Part shown: positions 1 to 8,707 of the stretch, piece after piece
Numbering within the stretch: the stretch's first letter is position 1
Layout of the letters: the number at the start of each line of letters is the position of its first letter
Virus record (IMG/VR): IMGVR_UViG_3300006925_000061
Span: 1-33,329 of that record
Source of the DNA: a virus
Strand: one strand, 5' to 3'
Length of the DNA stretch: 33,329 nucleotides
Translations under genes and position numbers: made by a program
Notes under the pieces: generated by a model
The model's input: the letters and a program-made list of their open reading frames with translations, nothing else
What the model was told of the DNA's origin: nothing
Database searches by the model: none

Positions 1-13
1 TATATAAACAAAT
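1..13 (+). promoter_or_regulatory. Candidate late promoter element
   Basis: TATATAAACAAAT begins 23 nt before the ATG at 24. The same 13 bases recur at 26108-26120, again 23 nt before an ATG, and a TATATAATA version lies 23 nt before the ATG at 2240. It resembles the T4 late promoter TATAAATA, and the spacing would leave a leader of roughly ten bases. The element touches the window edge, so its upstream side cannot be judged. The promoter role is inferred. Confidence 0.4.
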
Positions 14-23
14 CAGGATAAAT

Positions 24-1322
24 ATGTATTCTAACGAACAACTTAATGCTATACATTCTTCAAAGATAGGTTTTGAATTTGAGTTCTTTTCAAACGAAAA
101 CCTTGACCTTACAAAAGACGGTTTAGCCCAAACATTAAATAAGACAATTAGGATAGAGGAAAAGGCCCATAGTGACTTTGTCCCTACTCAAGATATCTTT
201 AAATTAGAACCAGATAACTCTGGTGGTACTGGGATGATTGAATTAGTAACTGGACCTCTTCCTTTTGTTGAGGCTAAGTTAATTATGGCCAAAACTTTAA
301 AATGGATTAGAGAAAATGGAACCACTAACGAGAGGTGTTCAATCCATGTTAATATTGCGTTTGATGGAAAGAAGCTAGGACCTATTGTTAATATGTCTAA
401 ATTAGATATAGGAAAATTTGTACTTAACTTTGATGAAAATAAGGTATATGAAGCTTTCCCAAACAGAAAAGATTCCGTTTATGCAAAATCTGTAAAATTT
501 ATTGTACCTTTGAGTGGCATGACTCAACCTTCACCAGAAAAAAATCTGTGGAAGAATTACATGTTTGTTAAAGAAAAGTATTACGGTATTAATTTTGGTA
601 AAGTACCTAAAGGTTATATTGAATTTAGATATTTAGGTGGAAAGGATTATGAAAAAAAATATTCCACTATACTTTCAATGACAGAGCATTTTATTACTTC
701 ATTATATGAAACTTTAGTTAACCCACAATATAATGAAACAGACTTAAAGGTTTTAGATAAGATTTTAGAAAAACATAAAACTGTTGTTGAGTCTTATCGA
801 ACCTATTCTTCGTTTAAAGAAAAATTTCCGAACATTCATTTAATGGTTGATCTGCAAACATATGATCAGATTGTTGAAATGTATTATCCTAAAATTAGAG
901 AAAAGATTTTTGATTTAATTACAAAGGCTGATATGAATGAAGGTTTAATTAATTATGATGCTGATACAGGAAGAATACAAATTAAAGATGCAAAATTAAT
1001 GAGGTGCTTTGAGATAAGCGGCGTTGATATTGTAGATTCAGTTATTCAAGGTAACATAGTTAACTGTGATATCTTTGGTTGTGATTTAAAAAATGCATCT
1101 GTATTTGAATCAAATCTTTTTGGTGCTACTATTGTCGAGGATTGCAAAATAGAAGAATCCTATGTAAGTAGAAATGTTATATGCCAAGATAGTTATGTAT
1201 TTGGTAAGAGAGGTGTATTTAGTGGAGAAATGATCGGTGGTATTTTTAGACAAGGGCGAGCAACAAAACTTGCAAGGTTTGGTGATAAAACCGAAGTAAT
1301 AGAAATAGAAAAAATTAAATAA
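24..1322 (+). CDS. Amidoligase-like protein with pentapeptide-repeat C-terminus
   Basis: Residues 16-22 (GFEFEFF), 60-68 (KLEPDNSGG), 73-79 (ELVTGPL), 105-111 (CSIHVNI) and 199-203 (IEFRY) match, in order, the conserved blocks of the amidoligase (COOH-NH2 ligase, glutamine-synthetase-like fold) family. These enzymes join an amine to a carboxylate using ATP. Residues about 338-392 form consecutive five-residue units (CDIFG, CDLKN, ASVFE, SNLFG, ATIVE), typical of a pentapeptide-repeat quadrilateral beta-helix. The last 40 residues are polar. The start at 24 is the first ATG and sits 23 nt after a TATATAA element. The gene opens the structural cluster, 4 nt before a neck-like gene, which suggests a role in virion assembly or modification of host or capsid peptides. 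Substrate unknown. Family assignment is moderately sure; the beta-helix is clear from the repeats. Confidence 0.6.
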   Translation: MYSNEQLNAIHSSKIGFEFEFFSNENLDLTKDGLAQTLNKTIRIEEKAHSDFVPTQDIFKLEPDNSGGTGMIELVTGPLPFVEAKLIMAKTLKWIRENGTTNERCSIHVNIAFDGKKLGPIVNMSKLDIGKFVLNFDENKVYEAFPNRKDSVYAKSVKFIVPLSGMTQPSPEKNLWKNYMFVKEKYYGINFGKVPKGYIEFRYLGGKDYEKKYSTILSMTEHFITSLYETLVNPQYNETDLKVLDKILEKHKTVVESYRTYSSFKEKFPNIHLMVDLQTYDQIVEMYYPKIREKIFDLITKADMNEGLINYDADTGRIQIKDAKLMRCFEISGVDIVDSVIQGNIVNCDIFGCDLKNASVFESNLFGATIVEDCKIEESYVSRNVICQDSYVFGKRGVFSGEMIGGIFRQGRATKLARFGDKTEVIEIEKIK

Positions 1323-1326
1323 AGAT

Positions 1327-2181
1327 ATGGCTAGGAATAAAACTTGGTGTAATCCGGATTCACAGGAATGTTTAGATGCACTCATTAAAGAAATTAATGA
1401 TGACTTAACAGTTGCATGTCAAATACCTTTCACTGTACCTAAAAAAGAATTGGCTCATATTATAAATAGGGCAAAGGATTACTTTTATAAGATATATGAA
1501 GATAGTGTAGAGGAAATGTTTATAGCATTACCTGCTGCTGCGTGGGGTGAAAAAGATTTTAGGCAAGGGATTAGCCATAATAGCGGTGGTAACACATTAA
1601 CTGAAAAGGATGTTAATAATCCTAGGGGCGTTGTAAAAATGCCGCCAACTGTATGGGCAGTTAATAATGTATTTCAAATAAATGGATTCTCTGGTGAAGA
1701 TGGTGGCTTTGGGGATAATTCATTTTCAGCTGGGGATGTAGATTTTTCATTAGATAAATTTATATACTCTGATGTATATGGTGCAGGTATCGGCTCTGAA
1801 GATTTAATGTATTATGTAATTAATTCAAAATACATCGATAATGCAAGACAGGTTTTACAAGCACAGATTTCATATAACTATAATAGGCTTACCAAAAAAT
1901 TTAGATTTATGGGAGAGTTACCTAAAAATGGTGCATGTATATTTCAAGTATATAATACTATTCCTGATTGTGATCTTTTTCAGGATGAGGCGTTTATAAG
2001 ATATTGTATTGGAATGGCTAAAATACAATTATCAAGAATATTAGGAACTTTTCAATTTAATCTACCAGGTAATATAACAATTAATTATGATTTAATTTCT
2101 ACAGAAGGTAGGGATGAAGTTGATGCTATCGTTGAAGAAATAAAAGGAGATGAAGGCGTTGATTACTTTTTCACTGGATAA
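1327..2181 (+). CDS. Neck / head-completion protein (T4 gp13/gp14-like)
   Basis: This 284-aa protein has a C-terminal third that reads like the end of T4-like neck proteins: a helix (residues about 220-235, RYCIGMAKIQLSRIL) followed by FNLPGNITINY, an acidic helix (EVDAIVEEIK) and a closing DYFFTG. In T4, gp13 and gp14 form the neck closing the DNA-filled head and joining it to the tail. T4 gp13 is about 309 aa and gp14 about 256 aa, so length does not decide between them. The gene begins 4 nt after the amidoligase-like gene and precedes the gp25-like gene by 58 nt. The middle (about 70-150) is glycine/aspartate-rich and unassigned. Identification rests on remembered family patterns at the C-terminus, so it is moderate. 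Confidence 0.5.
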   Translation: MARNKTWCNPDSQECLDALIKEINDDLTVACQIPFTVPKKELAHIINRAKDYFYKIYEDSVEEMFIALPAAAWGEKDFRQGISHNSGGNTLTEKDVNNPRGVVKMPPTVWAVNNVFQINGFSGEDGGFGDNSFSAGDVDFSLDKFIYSDVYGAGIGSEDLMYYVINSKYIDNARQVLQAQISYNYNRLTKKFRFMGELPKNGACIFQVYNTIPDCDLFQDEAFIRYCIGMAKIQLSRILGTFQFNLPGNITINYDLISTEGRDEVDAIVEEIKGDEGVDYFFTG

Positions 2182-2211
2182 AAATATAATCTAAGACCCT
2201 CAAAAAATGTA

Positions 2212-2238
2212 GAGAATATATAATAAAAGAATATTCTC
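2212..2238 (+). promoter_or_regulatory. Hairpin overlapping a TATATAATA element, just before the gp25-like start
   Basis: GAGAATAT (2212-2219) and ATATTCTC (2231-2238) are perfect 8-bp inverted repeats with an 11-nt A-rich loop. The 3' arm ends one base before the ATG at 2240. TATATAATA (2217-2225) overlaps the 5' arm and loop and begins exactly 23 nt before that ATG, as in two other places in the window. It could be a late promoter, a translational hairpin, or both. The sequence is certain; the role is inferred. Confidence 0.45.
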
Positions 2239-2239
2239 A

Positions 2240-2605
2240 ATGATTAAGGAAATATACAGTAGAGACATAGATGCACCAAAGTATAATGGTGATGTAATTG
2301 AGGTGACGGATGAATTGCAACAACTGATCCTTAAAATAGAGAATTGTTTATTTACAAGGCAAGGTGATGTTTTAGGTTCTCCTAATATGGGATGTAATTT
2401 AGATGATCTTGTCTTTTCTTTAGTATTAAATGAATCAGTGATTGCTCAAAGAATAAGTACGCAGATTCAAACATACTGTTTAAACAGCAGCAGTAGTCAA
2501 TTTGGTATAGATGTAAGAGTACAGTTTTACAGTACAGTTGATAGAAATGGCTGTTTAGTTGATATTTTTGTAAATGAAGAAAGAGTCATAGGGGCTTTGT
2601 TTTAA
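2240..2605 (+). CDS. 25: Baseplate wedge subunit, T4 gp25 / GPW-like
   Basis: This 121-aa protein is close to T4 gp25 (132 aa). The family's conserved region is visible at residues 36-59: a basic residue (R40), then a glycine-rich turn with P48 and G51 (LGSPNMGCNLDDLVF), followed by a helix. The C-terminal half holds beta strands with a polar turn (DRNGCLVDIFVN). gp25/GPW proteins sit at the inner baseplate and nucleate the tail sheath. The next gene is gp6/baseplate-J-like, the usual partner in contractile tails (gp25-gp6-gp53 wedge core), which strengthens the call. The start follows a hairpin and TATATAATA motif, and the gene is separated from the next by 18 nt. Fairly sure. Confidence 0.8.
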   Translation: MIKEIYSRDIDAPKYNGDVIEVTDELQQLILKIENCLFTRQGDVLGSPNMGCNLDDLVFSLVLNESVIAQRISTQIQTYCLNSSSSQFGIDVRVQFYSTVDRNGCLVDIFVNEERVIGALF

Positions 2606-2623
2606 AATAAAATAAAATAGTTA

Positions 2624-4480
2624 ATGTCATTTTTCAGTAAAACCAGAATTAAAGCAACAGAATTATTCTTTGATGCTTTTCAATACTTACAGCGCCAATA
2701 TGATCAGGCTGGTGAAGTATTTACACCTGCATCACCCTTTGGTCAAATTCTTACAGTAGTTGCTAATTTAGGTGAGCTTATTTTATTTTACATTGAGGCG
2801 GTTGCAACAGAGCTTAATATTAGCAGAGCAAGAAATATTGAATCTATTTATGGCTTATCAAGATTAACTGGTCATGATCCATCTAGAGGTATATCTTCAC
2901 AAGGGGTAATAGGCCTAAGATTAAATACTTCAGCAGCAACATTAGTTGAAGGTGACTATGTACAAATATTAAATTATGCACCTTGTGAAATTGGACAAAA
3001 CAGTTTAATGTATTTTATAAAGTTTGACAGTGATTACATTAGATTAGAAAAAACAACTAGACAGTTTGTAAATGTAGAATTAATACAAGGTGAATTAGAA
3101 GATCAAACTTTTACTGGTACCGGTACAGCTTTACAGAGTTATAATTTAACTACAAAAGAACCAACCGATCAATATATGGTTGATGTTCATGTTGATGGTA
3201 AATTATGGAAAAAGGTAGATTCTTTATATGATATGAATAATGGAGAAGAGGCGGTCATGGTAAAAACAAGCGTAAATGGTGGATTAACTATTTTCTTTGG
3301 TAATAATCAATTTGGGCAACCTCCAGCATTAGGCTCTATAATAAAAGTTACTTATGTCAAGACTCGTGGATCTGCTGGTAACATTGGAGGTAAAAATTTA
3401 GATATTAAGTTTGTTGAACCAGGCACAGACCCAACAGGTGAAGATGTTGATTTAAATGAAGTATTATCATTAAACATTGTTCGTAATCCTATGTTCGGGT
3501 CTGATAGTGAAGATCCACAGTTTACAAGATTGATTGCCCCATACCAAAGCAATTCTTTTGTTTTAGCTAATCCTAATAATTACATTTATTATTTAAGTAA
3601 GTACGACTTCTTTTCTTTTATTGATGCATATAACACAAAGGATGATCAATATTTAGATGATGATAATATTATTTACTTATTTTTGATTCCTAACATCGCT
3701 AAGAAAATTACCAGTGATAAGGATTATTTTAGTGTTCCTGTAGAAGAATTTTCAATGACTGCCGATGAGAAGGAAATGGTATATGAAATACTTAATGAGA
3801 GCGGTAGGCAAGTTGTTACAGCCGAGGTTAGAATCAATGATCCTGTAATAAAAAGATACGCTTTAAATATTGTATTAAGATATGTTGAAGGTTTTGATAA
3901 AGATGAGATTCATGCTTCGATTAGGGAGCAGCTTAGTGAGTATTTTATATACATAAATAGAAGAGATAGGATTCCAAGATCAGATATAATTTCAATTATT
4001 GAAAATGTTAATGGTGTTGACTCAGTTAATGTTTTCTTTGTATCAGAAGAAAATGAAAAGGCTATATCAGAAGGCTTTTATGAAGTTCCTGTATATGGTA
4101 CAGATCCAGTAACAGACCAAAAAGTATTAATAGAATCTAAAAAGGTAGAATTAAAAGCAGATGAAGATCCACAATTAGGCCTAGATGAGTTTGGTGATAT
4201 TGTAATTGGACCTGAAGATTTGGCTATCATAAGAGGTGGCTGGGAAGACAGAAATGGTACATTCTATGAGGCGATACCAAACAAGAATGCTGTGAGTTCT
4301 CTTAATATATTCTTTAAAGGCACTATTCCTAATAACCTTTATAATAAAACTCAACAGGCAAAGTTTAATGATCTTAAGAGAAGTAGAGGTACTACTATCG
4401 CAACATCTGGTAATTCTAGGAGCACAAATACAGGGAGGTTAAAAAGTAATCCTACACTAAAAGCAATACGAGGAAAGTAA
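2624..4480 (+). CDS. 6: Baseplate wedge subunit, T4 gp6 / baseplate J-like
   Basis: This 618-aa protein is near T4 gp6 (660 aa). Residues about 20-75 are a helical region typical of gp6/gpJ N-termini (SPFGQILTVVANLGELILFY). Residues about 205-255 hold the baseplate-J signature: FFGNNQFGQPPALGSIIKV followed by a short strand and TRGSAGNIGG. The region around 395-470 (a two-strand unit, a helix, then NRRDRIPRSDI and NVNGVDSVNV) matches the C-terminal repeated fold that dimerises wedges. gp6 proteins form the ring connecting baseplate wedges. The C-terminal 60 residues are Ser/Thr/Asn-rich and probably flexible. It lies directly after gp25-like and 1 nt before a small 89-aa gene. Fairly sure. 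Confidence 0.85.
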   Translation: MSFFSKTRIKATELFFDAFQYLQRQYDQAGEVFTPASPFGQILTVVANLGELILFYIEAVATELNISRARNIESIYGLSRLTGHDPSRGISSQGVIGLRLNTSAATLVEGDYVQILNYAPCEIGQNSLMYFIKFDSDYIRLEKTTRQFVNVELIQGELEDQTFTGTGTALQSYNLTTKEPTDQYMVDVHVDGKLWKKVDSLYDMNNGEEAVMVKTSVNGGLTIFFGNNQFGQPPALGSIIKVTYVKTRGSAGNIGGKNLDIKFVEPGTDPTGEDVDLNEVLSLNIVRNPMFGSDSEDPQFTRLIAPYQSNSFVLANPNNYIYYLSKYDFFSFIDAYNTKDDQYLDDDNIIYLFLIPNIAKKITSDKDYFSVPVEEFSMTADEKEMVYEILNESGRQVVTAEVRINDPVIKRYALNIVLRYVEGFDKDEIHASIREQLSEYFIYINRRDRIPRSDIISIIENVNGVDSVNVFFVSEENEKAISEGFYEVPVYGTDPVTDQKVLIESKKVELKADEDPQLGLDEFGDIVIGPEDLAIIRGGWEDRNGTFYEAIPNKNAVSSLNIFFKGTIPNNLYNKTQQAKFNDLKRSRGTTIATSGNSRSTNTGRLKSNPTLKAIRGK

Positions 4481-4481
4481 T

Positions 4482-4751
4482 ATGAATAAATTTACAGAAA
4501 AAAGAACAGGTATGCCTAGTGTTTATAAGGCTACATATGAAGAAGGTTGGATTTTAAAAAATCAAGGTAATGACTATAATGAGAATTTAATGAAGAATTC
4601 TTTTTCTAATTATATGTTTAGAAATGAAAGGCTTGCAGAATTCTTAAATGGTTACCTAAGACCTATTATGACATTTTGGATTAACAAAGTAAAGTATTTA
4701 AGAATCTATTATAACTTCGGTGTACCAAAAGATTACCAAAAAATAAATTAA
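4482..4751 (+). CDS. Small protein of the baseplate cluster, unassigned
   Basis: This 89-aa protein sits between gp6-like and gp7-like genes with 1-nt spacing on both sides, so it is surely expressed with the wedge genes. It is basic and aromatic-rich, with a central motif NSFSNYMFRNERLAEFLNGY and a helix ending near FWINKVKYLRIYYNFG. I see no catalytic motif, signal peptide or membrane segment. The position suggests a small wedge component or a split N-terminal piece of the next protein. T4 gp53 (196 aa) is the wedge protein otherwise missing here, but the length differs by half and I cannot show homology. Confidence 0.7.
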   Translation: MNKFTEKRTGMPSVYKATYEEGWILKNQGNDYNENLMKNSFSNYMFRNERLAEFLNGYLRPIMTFWINKVKYLRIYYNFGVPKDYQKIN

Positions 4752-4752
4752 G

Positions 4753-7700
4753 ATGGCTAATAATTGGCAACATTTAAACTTCTTTGACAAGAATGGTAAG
4801 TATTATAATTTTGATTATGATACTTCTTCTGATAAATGGACAGGTTCTATTTACTTACCTGAGGTATCCATTGGGTTGTTTGAAGTGGGACAGTTATTTA
4901 TATTAGAAGAGTTCATTGATAAAACTACCAATACAAAAAAATTCGGCTTTCCTCATGGTATAGAAGTTCCTACTGGTACTACTGGGTCAACTAACGGTGT
5001 ATGTAATTGGGTTGCTGAATGGCAAACAACCGATCCTACTGAAATATTCTTATTTCAATTTAATATGAATTTTGATAGTGGTACACAAACCTCATTGGAG
5101 ATTGAACCTGATGGGCCACCGCTACAAATACTATCAGAGTTAGAAATTCCATTAGATTCAGATCCTACAGAAACAGTTGATCCTAGAGGCTATACAATAA
5201 CTGATAAAATTAGATCTGAGGCTCTTCAAATTAATTTAGCAATTAGATCTGAAATTGAAAACACATTTAAAAGAACGTTACTAATAAAAGACGATTGTAC
5301 TGGTAATGTAATAGCTGAAATTTTAATCTGGGGTGAAACTATAGGAGAAGATGAAAGACTAAAAGTTATGACTCAAAATATGGGCTATAATATTTTAGAA
5401 TCAGATAGTGAAGTATTTAGAGATACTAATATAAAGGAAATCCTTCCTAACTTTGAAGAAGTTAATTTAAAGAGAAAGGAAATCATGATGGAAGGTAGTA
5501 ACATTTACCCTTTCATAGGTTCTTATAAAGGTTTAATAAATGCTATTAAGTTTTTTGGATATGATACTTTACAAGTAAAGGAATTTTGGAAAAATGTGGA
5601 TGCTAACTCTCCACAATTTGGTAAGTATATACAAAGTAATAATATTGCTTTATTTGATCCTACTGTTCAATTTAATGATAAGAAAATTACACTTCCCAAT
5701 AAAAGGTTTAGAAAAACTAGTTTATTTAGTTTAGTTTATAGAATTAATGAAATTATTCCAGATAGGTACAGTGAAGAAGATTTACCTCTGACTGAAGAAA
5801 ATTATGATTTTACTATTGAAGAAATTTTAATTAAGCTATTTGGGTTAAAGAAAAAATTAGAAAATGAATTCTTACCACTTAACGCTAGAATTAAGGATAT
5901 AACTGGAGAGGCAGATTTCTTTGGTTTGCTCGAGGTGGTAAATACAAATAGCAGAAATAAGAAATGTGAAATTACTGCAGGTATAGATACTAATTTTAAA
6001 TTATCTACCGATGATTGTATATACATGGAAGACCTTAGATCATTTAGTTCTTTTTGTTTAGCATCAGAAGCTATTGTTAATCAGGCAGTTCTTAATTTCT
6101 GTAATGCATATATAGCTCCTTTGAGCTCAGGTTCAATTGGAAGAAATTTAGTTTTAGGTCCAATTTCTACAGGTGAAACTTATCCACCGTCACCAATAGG
6201 ACCAGATCCTAACAGTCCATTAGGTCCATTATATGATGGAAATAATGTTACAGTGTCTGGTTTAGCCGATGCATTCCTTGCATACTTTACCAGGTATTCA
6301 CCTAAGCTTAACAGAATTGGTGTATGGCCTGATGGTGAATCTTCATATTACTTACCTGATAAACCTGGCATTCCTGTAGGGGCAATGACAGTATTAGAAA
6401 ATGATTCCTTTAATAATATAACATGGGATAATGTTGATTCTACATGGAATCAACTAAACGATGCTAATAAATTTTTTACATTTGACATTGATCCACAAGG
6501 TGTTGTTGCGGGTGATGTATTTACAATTAATGACCCTGATACTAATACCGGTGCTACTTATACAGCGGTGCTAGGTGATACTGATGTTGATGTTAGAAAT
6601 GCTTTATATAATCAATTAATAAATCTTAAGGCTTCGTTTATAGACCCATGGGTATTCTGGGATATTACACAGGAGACTGTTGTTACTGGTGCTGTTGTTA
6701 GATTATTTGGTCAGAATGTTGATAGGTTAAAAGTAAGCTGTGAGTCAAATTTTGGCTCTCAATTATTATTTAATCAATTACCAGGTGAAACTTTATTTAC
6801 ATGGAGTGGTATTGAAAAAGGAAATTTTGAAGAAATAGAATGGACTATTTATAAAGAAGCCACTGATATTTCGCCATCTTATTATAAGGTGTTTAGGGGA
6901 CCTATTTCACAATATAATAAAGTACCGTTAATATTACCATACGTTGGAACTTATAGTGTAGAAATGAAACTATATGACTTATATAACAATATTTCATCTA
7001 ATGTTAAAACTGATTTTATATGTGTAGAAAATAGAGAGGTTGAATATTCTGGATGGTATCAATCACGAAAGGAAAATTATACCTGGTCTAGTGAAGGTAA
7101 ATATTTATGGAATGATTACGGATCTTTATGGAATTTACCTATTGCTCCTACGATGACATGGGATGATGAAACTCCTAGTTTGTACACTTCCTTGAATAGA
7201 GTAAATGCAATACTTAATAATTTTGGATTAGGGGCATCTCCTGATTTTCAATTATTAAATTACCAAGATGACGGTAAGGCTAGTTTTTCTGGTCCATATA
7301 GATGGGATAATTTAAATACCGGTGGTTGGAATGACACTTATCATTTATGGTGGGATATGACAAGTACTACTGGTGATACTCCAGCATTTTTTCAATTTGC
7401 TGAAGTTGTGCCTGAAACATATCTTAAAATAACTGATATTAATGGGGAAACCGCAGAGCATTATTTTGATTTATCTACAACTACATTAGCACAAGCAGCC
7501 GCAGGATTAAATACGAGTACAAATAAAATTATTAATAAATATGTTTATAATGTAGTTTACGATGCATCAAGTAATCAGAAGTTTATACAGGCAGTATGCA
7601 GATATTTTGGTGTACATGGTGATTGGACATATCTTGATATTGTATATACTAACGGTGATAGAGTATGCCCTAGTACAGGTGTAACAGGTTCGCCTTTCCC

Positions 7701-8040
7701 AACAGGTTCAACCGGATGCCCAAGTTTAATTTATAGAAAAGGTTTACATAAAGCAAGCAATCCTACTTGGAGTACTGCTAAGTTTATAAATAATGGCAAA
7801 ACTTTACCGAAGATGACGTGGCTTATGTTTGTATATGATAAATGTAAGATACCTGGAAAAGGCGAACCTAGATGGATTATTAAGAATACAACTAACTCAA
7901 ACATGGCCGATATATATTTTGAGAGTAAATACTTAACTTATCTGTTTAAGGAATCTGGTAAATATGAGATCACCCTTGAACTTACAGATACGAATGGGAA
8001 TAAATATAAAAAGGGTAGAAATATCCTAGTAATAAAATAG
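4753..8040 (+). CDS. Large baseplate wedge protein, positional gp7 analogue, with PKD/Ig-like domains
   Basis: The 1095-aa protein follows the gp6-like gene, as gene 7 does in T4 (gp7, 1032 aa). Residues about 150-290 include NMGYNILESDSE and SNIYPFIGSYKGLINAIKFF, a pattern seen in tail wedge/tail-protein-I-like proteins. Two Ig-like (PKD-type) stretches are visible: about 715-760 (ending GTYSVEMKLYDLYNN) and the final 60 residues (ESGKYEITLELTDTNGNKYK). Three Trp-rich segments (near 558, 775 and 850: ITWDNVDSTWNQ, YTWSSEGKYLWND, YRWDNLNTGGWND) look like related linkers or repeats. About 10 nt before the next ATG it ends cleanly. The gp7 assignment is by position and size with weak sequence support. 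It is safely a virion protein. Confidence 0.6.
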   Translation: MANNWQHLNFFDKNGKYYNFDYDTSSDKWTGSIYLPEVSIGLFEVGQLFILEEFIDKTTNTKKFGFPHGIEVPTGTTGSTNGVCNWVAEWQTTDPTEIFLFQFNMNFDSGTQTSLEIEPDGPPLQILSELEIPLDSDPTETVDPRGYTITDKIRSEALQINLAIRSEIENTFKRTLLIKDDCTGNVIAEILIWGETIGEDERLKVMTQNMGYNILESDSEVFRDTNIKEILPNFEEVNLKRKEIMMEGSNIYPFIGSYKGLINAIKFFGYDTLQVKEFWKNVDANSPQFGKYIQSNNIALFDPTVQFNDKKITLPNKRFRKTSLFSLVYRINEIIPDRYSEEDLPLTEENYDFTIEEILIKLFGLKKKLENEFLPLNARIKDITGEADFFGLLEVVNTNSRNKKCEITAGIDTNFKLSTDDCIYMEDLRSFSSFCLASEAIVNQAVLNFCNAYIAPLSSGSIGRNLVLGPISTGETYPPSPIGPDPNSPLGPLYDGNNVTVSGLADAFLAYFTRYSPKLNRIGVWPDGESSYYLPDKPGIPVGAMTVLENDSFNNITWDNVDSTWNQLNDANKFFTFDIDPQGVVAGDVFTINDPDTNTGATYTAVLGDTDVDVRNALYNQLINLKASFIDPWVFWDITQETVVTGAVVRLFGQNVDRLKVSCESNFGSQLLFNQLPGETLFTWSGIEKGNFEEIEWTIYKEATDISPSYYKVFRGPISQYNKVPLILPYVGTYSVEMKLYDLYNNISSNVKTDFICVENREVEYSGWYQSRKENYTWSSEGKYLWNDYGSLWNLPIAPTMTWDDETPSLYTSLNRVNAILNNFGLGASPDFQLLNYQDDGKASFSGPYRWDNLNTGGWNDTYHLWWDMTSTTGDTPAFFQFAEVVPETYLKITDINGETAEHYFDLSTTTLAQAAAGLNTSTNKIINKYVYNVVYDASSNQKFIQAVCRYFGVHGDWTYLDIVYTNGDRVCPSTGVTGSPFPTGSTGCPSLIYRKGLHKASNPTWSTAKFINNGKTLPKMTWLMFVYDKCKIPGKGEPRWIIKNTTNSNMADIYFESKYLTYLFKESGKYEITLELTDTNGNKYKKGRNILVIK

Positions 8041-8047
8041 AAAAGAA

Positions 8048-8689
8048 ATGGCAATTAGCGTAACAGAAATTCTTGGAACAGATTCTTTATCAGGATCCAG
8101 ATTAGTATTGAATGATAACTTCAATATTTTGACCAGTGAAATTAATGCAATGGAGGTTTACTTTAATCCAACTGCAGGAACTATCACAAATCTAAACGAT
8201 TTAAAAACCGAATCATTAAGAGTAGGATTAAGTACTATCCTATTAGATATTAATGCTTCTACTTTTGATGTTTTAACAAACGTCAATATGACAGGTAATT
8301 TAAATCTTAATGGTGGTGGCTTATTTAGAAATGATCAAGATCCACAACCTTTAGATGATACATTTGCGGCAGGGTCACCGATACCAGTAGGTACGAGTAG
8401 TGCAATACCTCCTTACACAATAGAGAGGGTATTTAATACTGACGTAGCAGTACCTGTATCAATATTATTGAATGATGGTGCAATTGGTCAAGAAATATTT
8501 TTTGTATACTCTGATGCACAGACTGGTGTAGTTAGTATATCCGGTGCAGTGACTCCATTAGTATTACCAGGTGGTACTAATATTGAGTTAAATGCGCAAG
8601 GTGATACGGCTCATTTATTATGTGCTGATGATGGAACAGGAAATGGGATTTGGTTCTTAGTAGGTGGAACTGGATATTCAATAGTTTAA
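8048..8689 (+). CDS. Short fibre-type virion protein
   Basis: This 213-aa protein begins MAISVTEILGTDSLSG and continues NDNFNIL. The 868-aa fibre at 19490 begins with the same pattern (MAITIQDLLASDTISQ, then NFNFDQL), suggesting a common attachment domain of about 30 residues. The middle (about 80-100) is short, Asn/Gly/Leu-rich beta sequence (MTGNLNLNGGGLF). The last 100 residues form a compact beta-rich, Gly-rich domain with IGQEIFFVYSD and a terminal GIWFLVGGTGYSI, like phage fibre or head-decoration tips. It sits between the gp7-like and 707-aa genes. Likely baseplate-attached or a small fibre; the receptor, if any, is unknown. Confidence 0.6.
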   Translation: MAISVTEILGTDSLSGSRLVLNDNFNILTSEINAMEVYFNPTAGTITNLNDLKTESLRVGLSTILLDINASTFDVLTNVNMTGNLNLNGGGLFRNDQDPQPLDDTFAAGSPIPVGTSSAIPPYTIERVFNTDVAVPVSILLNDGAIGQEIFFVYSDAQTGVVSISGAVTPLVLPGGTNIELNAQGDTAHLLCADDGTGNGIWFLVGGTGYSIV

Positions 8690-8707
8690 TAAAAAGAAAA
8701 GAGATAC

